Shown here: piece after piece, positions 18,236 to 27,200 of the stretch
How the letters are laid out: each line of letters opens with the position of its first letter
Numbering within the stretch: position 1 is the stretch's first letter
NCBI RefSeq assembly: GCF_013375155.1
Contig: NZ_JABXOF010000010.1
Span: 1-64,000, forward strand
Origin: Serratia ureilytica
GTDB lineage: Bacteria; Pseudomonadota; Gammaproteobacteria; Enterobacterales; Enterobacteriaceae
Direction: 5' to 3'
Length of the DNA stretch: 64,000 nucleotides
The notes under the pieces: generated by a model
The model's database searches: none
What the model saw: only the letters and a program-made list of their open reading frames with translations
What the model was told of the DNA's origin: nothing
Position numbers and translations under genes: made by a program

Positions 18236-19144
18236 ATGGCAACCATTGACCTGAGTTTATTACCCGCCCCGACGGTGGTGGATCCTCTCGATTACGAATC
18301 GCTGCTGGCCGATCGCAAGGCCACGCTGATTTCCCTTTATCCGGAAGAGCAGCGCGAAGCCATCGCCCGCACATTGGCGCTGGAATCGGAGCCGATCGTC
18401 AAACTGTTGCAAGAAAATGCTTACCGCGAACTGCTGTTACGCCAGCGCGTGAATGAAGCCGCAAAGGCCGTGATGCTGGGTTATGCCAGCGGCAGCGACC
18501 TCGACCAACTGGGCGCAAACTTCCAGGTGCGACGCCTGGTGGTGCAACAGCCGGATGACAGCGTCATCCCGCCCTTGCCGGCGGTCATGGAATCGGATAG
18601 CGATTTCCGCGTGCGCATCCAACAGGCATTCGAAGGCTTAAGCGTGGCTGGATCCAGTGGCTCTTACGAGTATCACGGTCGTTCCGCCGATGGCCGGGTC
18701 GCCGACGTTTCCGCAATAAGTCCGAGTCCGGCCAACGTGCTGATTTCCGTACTGTCACGCGAAGGAGACGGTACCGCCAGCGCCGAACTGGTGGCGATCG
18801 TCGATAAAGCGTTGAACGATGAAGATGTGCGCCCGGTGGCCGATCGCGTCACCGTCCGCTCTGCCAACATCATCAGCTACAACATCGATGCCGTACTGTA
18901 CCTCTACCCTGGCCCTGAAGCAGAACCGGTACGTCGCGCTGCCGAAGCCAAACTGAAAAATTACATCAGCGCCCAGCACCGTTTAGGCCGTGACATTCGC
19001 TTGTCGGCAATCTACGCCGCACTGCATGCCGAAGGGGTGCAACGCGTTGAATTGAAGACCCCGCAGGCCGACATCGTATTGGACAAAACCCAGGCGTCAC
19101 ATTGCGCTTCTTATCGTCTGACGGTGGGAGGCTCCGATGAGTAA
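18236..19144 (+). CDS. J: baseplate wedge protein J
   Basis: A 302-residue protein, the P2 gpJ length, of the baseplate J family (LAGADLDQLG-type block, here GSDLDQLGANFQVRR). It builds the outer wedge and anchors the tail-fibre complex with gpI. It overlaps the gpI gene by 8 bp. Confidence 0.94.
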   Translation: MATIDLSLLPAPTVVDPLDYESLLADRKATLISLYPEEQREAIARTLALESEPIVKLLQENAYRELLLRQRVNEAAKAVMLGYASGSDLDQLGANFQVRRLVVQQPDDSVIPPLPAVMESDSDFRVRIQQAFEGLSVAGSSGSYEYHGRSADGRVADVSAISPSPANVLISVLSREGDGTASAELVAIVDKALNDEDVRPVADRVTVRSANIISYNIDAVLYLYPGPEAEPVRRAAEAKLKNYISAQHRLGRDIRLSAIYAALHAEGVQRVELKTPQADIVLDKTQASHCASYRLTVGGSDE

Positions 19145-22100
19145 CCGTCTGCTGCCGGTCGGCTCTTCCCCGCTGGAGGTCGCGGCTGCGGCCGCCTGTG
19201 CCGAACTGGCCGCCATGCCGGTGCCGCTGCGCGATCTGTGGGATCCAGCCACCTGTCCGGTCAATCTGCTGCCGTACCTGGCCTGGGCCTTCTCGGTCGA
19301 TCATTGGGATGAAACCTGGACGGAAGATGCCAAACGCAGCGTCGTAGCCGCCGCTTTCTTCATCCACCGTCACAAGGGCACCATCGGCGCTATTCGCCGT
19401 GTGGTGGAACCGTTGGGTTACCTGATCAAACTGCGCGAGTGGTGGGAAACCAACGGTGAGCCCGGCACCTTCACGCTGGATATCGGCGTGTTGGAGAACG
19501 GTATCACCGAAGAGATGTATCTGGAAATGGAGCGGATGATCGCCGATGCCAAGCCGGTCAGCCGCCATCTGACAGGCCTGGCGCTGAACCTCGAAGCCGC
19601 TGGCGCAATCGACGTCGCCGGCGGTCAATATGATGGAGAGCTTACTACCGTGTACCCCGACTATGCCAGTCTCGCCCTGCAAATGCTGGAGGGACATTAC
19701 CAATTCTTGCAACGCAATACCGGCACCACGCTGGACTCGACTCAGCAACACTTCGTGTTCAACGACGAACATGTTTTGGCCGATTCCCGTCATGAACGCG
19801 AGCTGTCGCGCATGGCGGGGCTGCCTAACGACGCCACCACCGAAGGACAGGCTCTGCAGATCCTTGGCTATGCCCATGCGTATCTGGCGACCGGAGAACA
19901 AAAATATTTGGATCAGGCCATCGCCTGTTTTGACGCCTATGTGACCTACTTTTACGACGGTGCGCCGATCCCTGACAGCCCTCAACGCTGGATCGCCAAC
20001 TGGATCGTCAACGCCAAAGAGCCAGTGCCCGCCAATTGGCCGGTCGATACGAGGGATCCGACGCATAGCGGTTTCAAAGGTATTCCGCTAACGTTCAACA
20101 AGGGCCGTACGCAGATCCCTCACGGCGCGCCCTACTGGGGTGAATATCTCGATATCGCTACTTTCGCCTTCGACGGCGCGCTGGCCTGGGATGCCGTCAA
20201 CGCCCAGGTGCGCGCGCTCAATGCCGCCGGTGAAATCGACTGGAATAACGACGGTACACGCTATGACGTGGACTGGATCATCAATTGGCAGGGTTACCAG
20301 ATCGGCGCCGACGGCGAGATCCTGGCCAAAGGGCTGCCCGCTGAACAAATCGGTACGGTGCAATTAAAAGACGCCACGCTCGGCGGCAATCACAAGCTGA
20401 ATTTCGCCAATCGCCAACCGGTCGAACACGGCGGCGTGTTAATCGAACGCAATCAGGTACAGCATAACCGTCCGCTGCATGTGCCGGTCCCGCACAACGC
20501 CATGGGCAACGCGGCCGATGCCGAGCTGTGGTTTGCCGACGCCTGCTATCTGCTACACAGCATCACCGGCGAGCAGCGCTATTTCAACGCCTGGAAAAGC
20601 GTTGAATTCACCGCGATGGAATATACCGATATTGATGCGCAGGATAAGTTCTTTCGCCAGAGCCGCAGCGCCAATACGCCGTTTACCGACGGCATCTCCT
20701 ACGATTGGTCATACCCTTCCGGTGCGCCGGTAAGCTACGGCCGCAGCGCCGAAGGCATGATCACCATTCGCAAAGAGATAGCATCGCAACAATCGCTGGA
20801 ACAACAGGCAATCTGGTTCCGCATTAATCGCCAGTCAAAAATCCGCACCTGCTTTGGCGGCGTCGACGATCAGAATCAGCCGATCTCCTGCAAAATACAG
20901 CTGTCTATAGCACCGGAAAAAAACGCGGCGAGCACCACGGAATGGGGCATCGGTCTGCCGCAGTCGCTCCAACCTCAGGTAAAAACTTACGACATCGCGC
21001 TCAGCAGCCTGGCGGCGCTGACGAAAGAAGACGGCAGCGACTATCTGCTGGCCGATCTGCGCGCAGTGACCGACTACGGCGGTTGCGCGATCGCCAGCCA
21101 ATTTGAGGAACAGGTTTACGACAGCCGCAGCGCGACAGTGATCCAAGCCCGTTTCCCCAATGACGACGCAGGTATGGTGATCGGCGCCTGGTTGACCGCA
21201 GAGGAAAGTTTCCCCGTTACGCAGTTGGTCTATCGCGCGGACGCCGACTTCAACCTGCGGCTCGAAGATGATGACAAATGGCGCTGGTATTGGATGCTGC
21301 CCGCCACCGGCGGCAAATGGCAAATCGCAAATTTCGCCCCGCAAGCGGCTACGCTGAGCGGCTATCAGCCGGACCATCAGGATGTCGAGCCCAAACCGGC
21401 TGCACCTCGCTTCAGCCGCGTCAAGCAAGTAACCATTCTGCAAGACGGAAATGTACCGGACGCCACGTTCAGCTACTACGTACTGAACGACATTCCACCA
21501 ACGCTCAACGCCGATGACGGCTACACGATCCGCTATCGCATCACGTTCCAGGCGGCACACCCCTACACCGCGCTGTTGGGAGACTGCACCCTCCTGAATC
21601 ACCGCCGCGACGGCCTGTTCTGTACGCCGGGCGTCATGCCGTTCTCCAACATTTATCAGGCGGACAGCCAACAGTTCGATGGTTGGCACGGCATGCCTTA
21701 TCCGGGCTACCAGTACCCGTTCATTTTCGTGCACGCCGCCGCCGATCCCGACGGGGTGATGCTCAACAACATGGTCGAGTTTCTGTGGCAGTCGCAGCAG
21801 TGGTATCAGCAGCAATTCGGCGTGCTGGGCCCCAGCGCATCGGCCTATATCTGGAACCGTTGGGACAATCTGAGTTACGGTCCGGCGGATACCTGGACCA
21901 TGTATCACTGGGGTGACGGCACGGCCTGGTCCGGCTATCAGCCACGCGCCTTCTTCGGTGCCGCGCGCGCCTGGCTCGAGTTACAGCAGGCGAGCAAAAC
22001 GCCACCGCTCAAGCTGGTGGAATATGTCGAAAACTGGCTGCGCTGGCTGATTGATTTTACCAATGACGCCGGCGGTGTCACGCCGACCGATTTCCCGATG

Positions 22101-22430
22101 GCCGGCCTGCCGCAGCCCGATGCACAGGATTTTACCGGCCACATGTGCGGCCTGTGGCTGGCTGGCGCGGTGCTGGCAAGAATGGCCGGCAGTGAAATTG
22201 AGGGCCTCGAACACTTTATCGAACAATGCGTTACGGAATTACAAAGACATTACCTCTCCACCGGTGACGTGATGGACGGCGGCTGGTCGCCCGCGCCGCG
22301 TCTCGGCACCGATAACGGCATGTTCTTCGGCTTTTGGTCAGGCGAGATCCTGCGCGGATTGAGTCTGTATGTGATGTATAAAAACGGCCTTACCTACCCG
22401 GCCGGCAAACAGAAGAGAACCACACCATGA
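19137..22430 (+). CDS. I: tail protein I fused to a large glycosidase-like domain
   Basis: A 1097-residue protein. Residues 1 to about 172 are an ordinary P2 gpI (P2: 176 residues; blocks LLPYLAWAFSVDHW, RRVVEPLGYLI, GGQYDGELTTVYP). The remaining ~920 residues are absent from P2. They contain amphipathic helical hairpins (about 236-273, 458-497, and three more in the last ~140 residues, such as GHMCGLWLAGAVLARMAG) like those of (alpha/alpha)-barrel glycosidases, around a central beta-rich section (about 520-850) rich in Trp, Tyr and Asp. This suggests a carbohydrate-cleaving or binding device at the baseplate, but no catalytic residues can be assigned. The frame is uninterrupted and overlaps both J and H, so the fusion is not an assembly artefact of neighbouring genes. 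Confidence 0.85.
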   Translation: MSNRLLPVGSSPLEVAAAAACAELAAMPVPLRDLWDPATCPVNLLPYLAWAFSVDHWDETWTEDAKRSVVAAAFFIHRHKGTIGAIRRVVEPLGYLIKLREWWETNGEPGTFTLDIGVLENGITEEMYLEMERMIADAKPVSRHLTGLALNLEAAGAIDVAGGQYDGELTTVYPDYASLALQMLEGHYQFLQRNTGTTLDSTQQHFVFNDEHVLADSRHERELSRMAGLPNDATTEGQALQILGYAHAYLATGEQKYLDQAIACFDAYVTYFYDGAPIPDSPQRWIANWIVNAKEPVPANWPVDTRDPTHSGFKGIPLTFNKGRTQIPHGAPYWGEYLDIATFAFDGALAWDAVNAQVRALNAAGEIDWNNDGTRYDVDWIINWQGYQIGADGEILAKGLPAEQIGTVQLKDATLGGNHKLNFANRQPVEHGGVLIERNQVQHNRPLHVPVPHNAMGNAADAELWFADACYLLHSITGEQRYFNAWKSVEFTAMEYTDIDAQDKFFRQSRSANTPFTDGISYDWSYPSGAPVSYGRSAEGMITIRKEIASQQSLEQQAIWFRINRQSKIRTCFGGVDDQNQPISCKIQLSIAPEKNAASTTEWGIGLPQSLQPQVKTYDIALSSLAALTKEDGSDYLLADLRAVTDYGGCAIASQFEEQVYDSRSATVIQARFPNDDAGMVIGAWLTAEESFPVTQLVYRADADFNLRLEDDDKWRWYWMLPATGGKWQIANFAPQAATLSGYQPDHQDVEPKPAAPRFSRVKQVTILQDGNVPDATFSYYVLNDIPPTLNADDGYTIRYRITFQAAHPYTALLGDCTLLNHRRDGLFCTPGVMPFSNIYQADSQQFDGWHGMPYPGYQYPFIFVHAAADPDGVMLNNMVEFLWQSQQWYQQQFGVLGPSASAYIWNRWDNLSYGPADTWTMYHWGDGTAWSGYQPRAFFGAARAWLELQQASKTPPLKLVEYVENWLRWLIDFTNDAGGVTPTDFPMAGLPQPDAQDFTGHMCGLWLAGAVLARMAGSEIEGLEHFIEQCVTELQRHYLSTGDVMDGGWSPAPRLGTDNGMFFGFWSGEILRGLSLYVMYKNGLTYPAGKQKRTTP

Positions 22431-24304
22431 CAGCAAAATACCGCGCCCTGCTCACCGAACAGGGCAAAGCGCTGCTGGCTAACGCTGCAGCAACCGGCCA
22501 AAAGCTGGAAATTACGCATATGGCGGTCGGCGACGGCGGCGGTTCGCCAACGCAGCCCGATGAAAGCCAGACCAAGCTGGTGAACGAAAAACGGCGCGCC
22601 GAGCTGAATTCACTGCAGATAGATACCGGCAACAGCAACCAAGTGATCGCTGAACAAGTGATCCCGGAGGACGTTGGCGGTTGGTGGATCCGCGAGCTGG
22701 GGCTGTATGACAAAAACGGCGTGCTGGTGGCGATCGCCAATACGCCCGACACCTACAAGCCGCAGTTGACCGAAGGTGCCGGCCGCACCCAGGTCGTGCG
22801 CATGGTGCTTCTGGTAAAAGGCGACGCCAATGCGGCGATCGTCGCAGACAAGACCGCCTTACTGGTCTCGCGCGATACGCTGAGTGCAGCCATTGCCGAA
22901 CATGCCCGCTCGCGCAATCATCCTGACGCCACCTTGCTGGCAAAGGGTTTCACTCAATTGAGCAACGACAGCAATAGCGGTAGCGAAACGCTGGCCGCTA
23001 CCCCGAAAGCCGTCAAAGCGGTTAACGATGCCTCGCTGAAAATCGCGGCGAACCTGAAAGACCTGCCAAACAAGTCCGTCGCGCGCGGCAACCTGGAGCT
23101 GGGTACTGCCGCCACACGCAACGTCGGCGCGCAAAAAACCAACCTGATGGAGGTGGGCGCGTTCGGTTTGGGGGGGGGCCCGATACATCGCGAAGACACT
23201 CTGAGCAACCGTGGCGAAATCTATCGGGTTACGGGTGCATCGAAAAATGCGCCGGGCGGCGGTGTTTATGGCGTCTTGAACCTGCCGTGTGACGGCGGCC
23301 CTTCCAGCGGCTATCTGGCGATCCAGCCTAATGGATCATCTTACATCGGCACGTCCACGACCCCTGACAAACCGCTGAACTGGTACCGAATTTACACTAC
23401 CGGCTTTAAACCGACGGCCACAGACGTCGACGCCTACAGCAAGGCGGAAGCCGACGGGAAGTTCGTCAAACAGAGCGGCGATACCATTACCGGCGCTTTA
23501 ACGGTCAATGGAGCGATTGAGAGTAAATCCGGCCTCACTACACCCTCTTTAGCCGTAAATGGCAGCGTAACCATCGCCGGAGCGTTGACCACAAAAGCCG
23601 GTGTCGAGCTGTTCGGTACCACCCCCTATCTGGATTTTCATTACGGCAATAGCAACGGTGACTTCGATGTCAGACTCATCAATGACAACAAAGGCACCTT
23701 AGCCTTTCACGGCAATGAATATTACGTCAATGGCAAGCTGAGCGCGACGGGTGATGCCTGGATAGGCGGAAAGGCCAATATCAACGGTATGGCCGCTTTT
23801 TATAGTTCTGATTTTATTACTAAACAAGGAAATCTTACTCATCCCGACGGCAATCGCCAAACAAACGGTATGCGTCTACAGGGGCAAGGTAATCTGCTCG
23901 TCGATCTTTACCACTATGAGAAGGTCGGGAGCCACCATGAGTTCGGTATCCATGTTGCCAACGGCGGGGCCGATGGCTGGTTCAGCTTCCGTAATAACGG
24001 TGAACTCCGCGCGAACGGCACCTTATTTGCTGCAGGTGCCGCTTATCAAACAGACGGCAATATTAACGGCGGCATTTGGGGAGGCTATTTAAGCAACTAT
24101 CTCAATCACAACTTTGTGCGGGATGTTCGCCTGGGTAATGTGGAAAGTATCGCTACCTGGCGAGGCCCCGGCTATTCGGATAGCGCGGGTTATGTCCTGA
24201 CCGGCGCAGCAAACAACAACGTGGATGAATACATCGACGTAATTTTCCGTCGTCCGCTGCAAAAACACATTGGTGGCAATTGGGTTACCGTCTGGAGCGT
24301 ATAA
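22427..24304 (+). CDS. H: tail fibre protein H
   Basis: A 625-residue receptor-binding fibre. Residues 1 to about 160 form the conserved P2-type fibre N-terminal domain (DUF3751, starting MTAKYRALLTEQG) that attaches to the baseplate. The middle has collar repeats (NHPDATLLAKGFTQLSND) and a repeat-rich shaft. The C-terminal ~150 residues, ending WVTVWSV, are probably the receptor-binding tip and determine target range. It contains a run of nine G (23170-23178) at about codon 248. It starts 4 bp inside the I gene and its stop overlaps the next start (TAATG). Confidence 0.93.
   Translation: MTAKYRALLTEQGKALLANAAATGQKLEITHMAVGDGGGSPTQPDESQTKLVNEKRRAELNSLQIDTGNSNQVIAEQVIPEDVGGWWIRELGLYDKNGVLVAIANTPDTYKPQLTEGAGRTQVVRMVLLVKGDANAAIVADKTALLVSRDTLSAAIAEHARSRNHPDATLLAKGFTQLSNDSNSGSETLAATPKAVKAVNDASLKIAANLKDLPNKSVARGNLELGTAATRNVGAQKTNLMEVGAFGLGGGPIHREDTLSNRGEIYRVTGASKNAPGGGVYGVLNLPCDGGPSSGYLAIQPNGSSYIGTSTTPDKPLNWYRIYTTGFKPTATDVDAYSKAEADGKFVKQSGDTITGALTVNGAIESKSGLTTPSLAVNGSVTIAGALTTKAGVELFGTTPYLDFHYGNSNGDFDVRLINDNKGTLAFHGNEYYVNGKLSATGDAWIGGKANINGMAAFYSSDFITKQGNLTHPDGNRQTNGMRLQGQGNLLVDLYHYEKVGSHHEFGIHVANGGADGWFSFRNNGELRANGTLFAAGAAYQTDGNINGGIWGGYLSNYLNHNFVRDVRLGNVESIATWRGPGYSDSAGYVLTGAANNNVDEYIDVIFRRPLQKHIGGNWVTVWSV
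23170..23178 (+). repeat. G9 homopolymer inside the tail fibre gene
   Basis: Nine consecutive G residues encode part of LGGG after the conserved VGAFGL segment. A gain or loss of one base would cut the fibre at about residue 250, removing the receptor-binding tip. It is in frame in this sequence. Confidence 0.85.
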
Positions 24305-24861
24305 TGATGAATAACATGAAAAACTTTACCCTCGCCGCGCCGGAAACGGTAGAACAGAAACAGCTGGCCGCCTCGCACGGTGTTTTGTTTTTAAAATCCG
24401 ATGCCGGGGAAGACTGGTATGAATGTCAAAAAAGCTTCCGTCCTGAGACGGTAAAACTGATGTATGACAAGGACGGGATCATTCGTTCAATCACCGCGAA
24501 ACCGAATGCCGAAGGCCATTATGACGTTTCCGGATTTTTCCCAGAAAATATGAGTGTGGCGGAGGTCGAAAACTTGCCGGAAGGCGCTGATATCAACGGC
24601 CGCTGGATTTTTGATGGAGAAAACATCATACCAAGATCGTATTCAACTCAGGAGCTACGGCAACAGGCCGCCAATAAAAAACAAGAGTTGATTAAGCAAA
24701 GTTCGCTGCAGATAGAAACGCTTAACGACGCTACTGATCTGGGAATGGCGAGCGAAGAGGAACTGCGGCTGCTGACCCGCTGGAAAACCTACCGCGTATT
24801 GCTTAATCGGGTCGATCCCGAAGCGGCCCCGGATATCGACTGGCCGCAACCACCGCAATAA
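24304..24861 (+). CDS. G: tail fibre assembly protein (P2 gpG/Tfa-like)
   Basis: A 185-residue chaperone for folding and trimerising the fibre tip. The C-terminal region with NKKQELIKQSSLQIETLNDATDLGMA (listed in part) and LLTRWKTYRVLLNRVD is the signature of the caudovirales tail-fibre assembly family. The ATG at 24304 overlaps the fibre stop codon, implying coupling; a second ATG follows at 24307. Last gene of the X-to-G operon. Confidence 0.92.
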   Translation: MMNNMKNFTLAAPETVEQKQLAASHGVLFLKSDAGEDWYECQKSFRPETVKLMYDKDGIIRSITAKPNAEGHYDVSGFFPENMSVAEVENLPEGADINGRWIFDGENIIPRSYSTQELRQQAANKKQELIKQSSLQIETLNDATDLGMASEEELRLLTRWKTYRVLLNRVDPEAAPDIDWPQPPQ

Positions 24862-24869
24862 CGTCGTTC

Positions 24870-24896
24870 AACGCCCCGCCCGGGGCGTTTTTTTTC
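24870..24896 (+). terminator. terminator of the X-to-G late operon
   Basis: An 8-bp ACGCCCCG/CGGGGCGT stem with a CC loop and eight or more T residues. Confidence 0.9.
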
Positions 24897-24913
24897 TTTA
24901 TTTTTCCTGCTGT

Positions 24914-24931
24914 TGTACCAGTTATCCCACA
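24914..24931 (+). promoter_or_regulatory. Ogr/delta-type activator site upstream of FI
   Basis: TGT-ACCAGTTATCCC-ACA matches TGT-N12-ACA exactly. It lies about 80 bp before the sheath gene, placing a start near 24977, and just after the preceding operon's terminator, as in P2. Confidence 0.75.
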
Positions 24932-25001
24932 CCCCGAATGAGATGCGGCACCACCTCCCAACAGGCATGCTGTCATCACCAACCACAAACGGAGTAATGC
25001 T

Positions 25002-26171
25002 ATGGGTGACTATCACCACGGCGTGCGTGTCCTCGAAATCAACGAAGGCACCCGCGTAATTTCCACCGTCTCGACGGCCATTGTCGGCATGGTTTGTACC
25101 GCAGAAGATGCCGATGCAACCCTGTTTCCTCTCAACACCCCGGTGCTGATTACCGACGTCCTGGCCGCCAGCGGCAAAGCAGGTAAAAAAGGGACGCTGG
25201 CGCGTTCGCTGCTGGCGATCGCCGAGCAGACTAAGCCGGTAACCGTCGTGGTACGCGTGGCGGAAGGGAAAGACGAGGCCGAAACCACGTCCAATATCAT
25301 CGGTGGCGCCGATGAAAACGGTAAGTACACCGGCATGAAAGCGCTGCTGGCCGCTCAGGCCGAGCTGGGCGTGAAACCACGCATTCTGGGCGTACCGGGC
25401 CATGATAATCAGGAAGTGGCGACCGCGTTGGCCGGCATCTGCCAGCAGCTGCGCGCTTTCGGCTATATCAGCGCTTACGGCTGTAAAACCGTGTCCGACG
25501 CCATCAAATATCGCGCCAACTTCAGCCAGCGCGAACTGATGCTGATTTGGCCGGACTTCATCAACTGGAATACCACCACCAACAGCAGCGACATCGCCTT
25601 CGCCACCGCTCGTGCACTGGGGCTGCGTGCCAAGATCGACCAGGAGACCGGCTGGCATAAAACCTTATCCAACGTCGGCGTCAACGGTGTGAGCGGTATC
25701 TCGGCCAGCGTATTTTGGGATCTGCAAACCGCAGGCACCGACGCCGATCTGCTGAATGAAGGTTGCGTCACCACCCTGATCCGCAAAGATGGCTTCAAGT
25801 TCTGGGGATCTCGCACCTGCTCCGACGAACCGCTGTTCCAGTTTGAAAACTATACCCGCACCGCGCAGGTATTGGCCGACACCTTGGCCGAAGCTCATCT
25901 GTGGGCGGTTGACCGTCCGCTTACCCCGACGCTGATCCGCGACATGATCGACGGCATCAAGGCCAAGTTCCGCGAACTGAAATCCGCCGGTCTGATCATC
26001 GACGGTGACTGCTGGTATGACGAAAGCGCCAACGACAAAGAGACCCTGAAGGCCGGCAAGCTGTTTATCGATTACGACTACACCCCGGTACCGCCGCTGG
26101 AGGATCTGACTCTGCGTCAGCGCATTACCGATCGCTACCTGGCGAACTTCGCCGCATCCGTGAACAGCTAA
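25002..26171 (+). CDS. FI: contractile tail sheath FI
   Basis: A 389-residue sheath protein (P2 FI: 396). The start MGDYHHGVRVLEINEGTR, the block VVVRVAEG and the C-terminal DLTLRQRITDRYLANF region are characteristic. It polymerises around the tube and contracts to drive it through the target envelope. First gene of the second late operon (FI to D). Confidence 0.96.
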   Translation: MGDYHHGVRVLEINEGTRVISTVSTAIVGMVCTAEDADATLFPLNTPVLITDVLAASGKAGKKGTLARSLLAIAEQTKPVTVVVRVAEGKDEAETTSNIIGGADENGKYTGMKALLAAQAELGVKPRILGVPGHDNQEVATALAGICQQLRAFGYISAYGCKTVSDAIKYRANFSQRELMLIWPDFINWNTTTNSSDIAFATARALGLRAKIDQETGWHKTLSNVGVNGVSGISASVFWDLQTAGTDADLLNEGCVTTLIRKDGFKFWGSRTCSDEPLFQFENYTRTAQVLADTLAEAHLWAVDRPLTPTLIRDMIDGIKAKFRELKSAGLIIDGDCWYDESANDKETLKAGKLFIDYDYTPVPPLEDLTLRQRITDRYLANFAASVNS

Positions 26172-26183
26172 GGAGACTGAAGC

Positions 26184-26693
26184 ATGGCACTGCCAAAAAA
26201 ACTGAAATACCTGAACCTGTTTAACGACGGCTTCAACTACATGGGCGTGGTTTCCTCAATGACGCTGCCGAAACTGACACGCAAGCTGGAAAAATTCCGC
26301 GGCGGCGGCATGAGCGGCGCAGCCTCGGTGGACTTCGGCCTGGACGACGATGCGCTGGTGGTGGAATGGACCATGGGCGGCATTGACGAACTGGTGCTCA
26401 AGCAATGGGGCCGCGTCGATGCGGTACCGCTGCGCTTTACCGGCTCTTTCCAACGCGACGATACCGGCGACGTCTCTGCGCTCGAAGTGGTGATGCGCGG
26501 CCGTCATAAAGAGATCGACAGCGGCGACTTCAAGCAGGGTGAAGATACCGAAACCAAAGTTTCCACCGACTGCACTTACTTCAAGTTGAGCATCGACGGC
26601 AAAGAGCTGATCGAGATCGATACCGTCAACATGATCGAAAAAGTCGACGGCGTAGATCTGCTGGCAGCGCACCGCCGCGCCATCGGCCTGTAA
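26184..26693 (+). CDS. FII: tail tube protein FII
   Basis: A 169-residue major tube protein (P2 FII: 172), starting MALPKKLKYLNLFNDG. It forms the inner tube. It lies 12 bp after the sheath gene with AAGGAG upstream of its start. Confidence 0.96.
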   Translation: MALPKKLKYLNLFNDGFNYMGVVSSMTLPKLTRKLEKFRGGGMSGAASVDFGLDDDALVVEWTMGGIDELVLKQWGRVDAVPLRFTGSFQRDDTGDVSALEVVMRGRHKEIDSGDFKQGEDTETKVSTDCTYFKLSIDGKELIEIDTVNMIEKVDGVDLLAAHRRAIGL

Positions 26694-26757
26694 TTTTTCA
26701 CCTCAAACGGCCAGCCCCGCGCTGGCCCCCTTTTTCCGACTGAAAACTGGATACCCC

Positions 26758-27045
26758 ATGGAACTGAATGCATCCCAGGAAAACACCGTCGTCCTGAATA
26801 CTCCGATTAAACGTGGCGATAGCGAAATCACTCGCGTGCAAGTGACCAAGCCGAATGCCGGCAGCCTGCGCGGCATCGGTCTGGCCGCGCTGGCCAACGC
26901 CGATGTCGATGCGTTGATCACTATTCTGCCTCGGGTCACCTACCCGAACCTGACCAAGGAAGAGTGTGCCCGTTTGGAACTGCCTGACCTGATTGCGCTG
27001 GCCGGCCAGGTGATCGGTTTTTTGTCGCCGACATCGGCCGAGTAA
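26758..27045 (+). CDS. E: tail assembly chaperone E
   Basis: A 95-residue protein equivalent to P2 gpE (91 residues), which coats the tape measure during tube assembly. The frame ends in the stop at 27043-27045 unless ribosomes slip at the TTTTTTG heptamer (27018-27024). Confidence 0.92.
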   Translation: MELNASQENTVVLNTPIKRGDSEITRVQVTKPNAGSLRGIGLAALANADVDALITILPRVTYPNLTKEECARLELPDLIALAGQVIGFLSPTSAE

Positions 27046-27200
27046 CGGTCGATCCTACTCTGACAGTAGATGACCTGATGGCGGATATCGCGGTGATTTT
27101 CCACTGGCCGCCGTCAGAAATGAACGGCATGACGCTGGCGGAGCTGATCGGCTGGCGCCACAGAGCGCTGCAACGTAGTGGAGTAAAAACAGATGAGTAA
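26758..27200 (+). CDS. E': E+E' frameshift product of the tail assembly chaperone
   Basis: A -1 shift at T-TTT-TTG (27018-27024) joins 89 codons of E to 58 codons of E' (VADIGRVTVDPTLTVDDLMA ... GVKTDE), giving 147 residues; P2 gpE+E' has 142 from the same heptamer. The E' frame is open to a TAA at 27198-27200 and overlaps the tape measure start at 27193. The two chaperone forms recruit tube subunits to the tape measure. Confidence 0.88.
27018..27024 (+). promoter_or_regulatory. -1 ribosomal frameshift heptamer
   Basis: TTTTTTG lies with the phase required for tandem slippage (T TTT TTG in the E frame), 19 bases before the E stop codon. The same heptamer is used in P2. Confidence 0.85.

Noticed and set aside
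18966-20066. 366-codon minus-strand frame opposite gpJ/gpI
   Set aside because: Overlaps the J-I junction; both plus-strand genes are supported by P2 homology and by start/stop overlaps.
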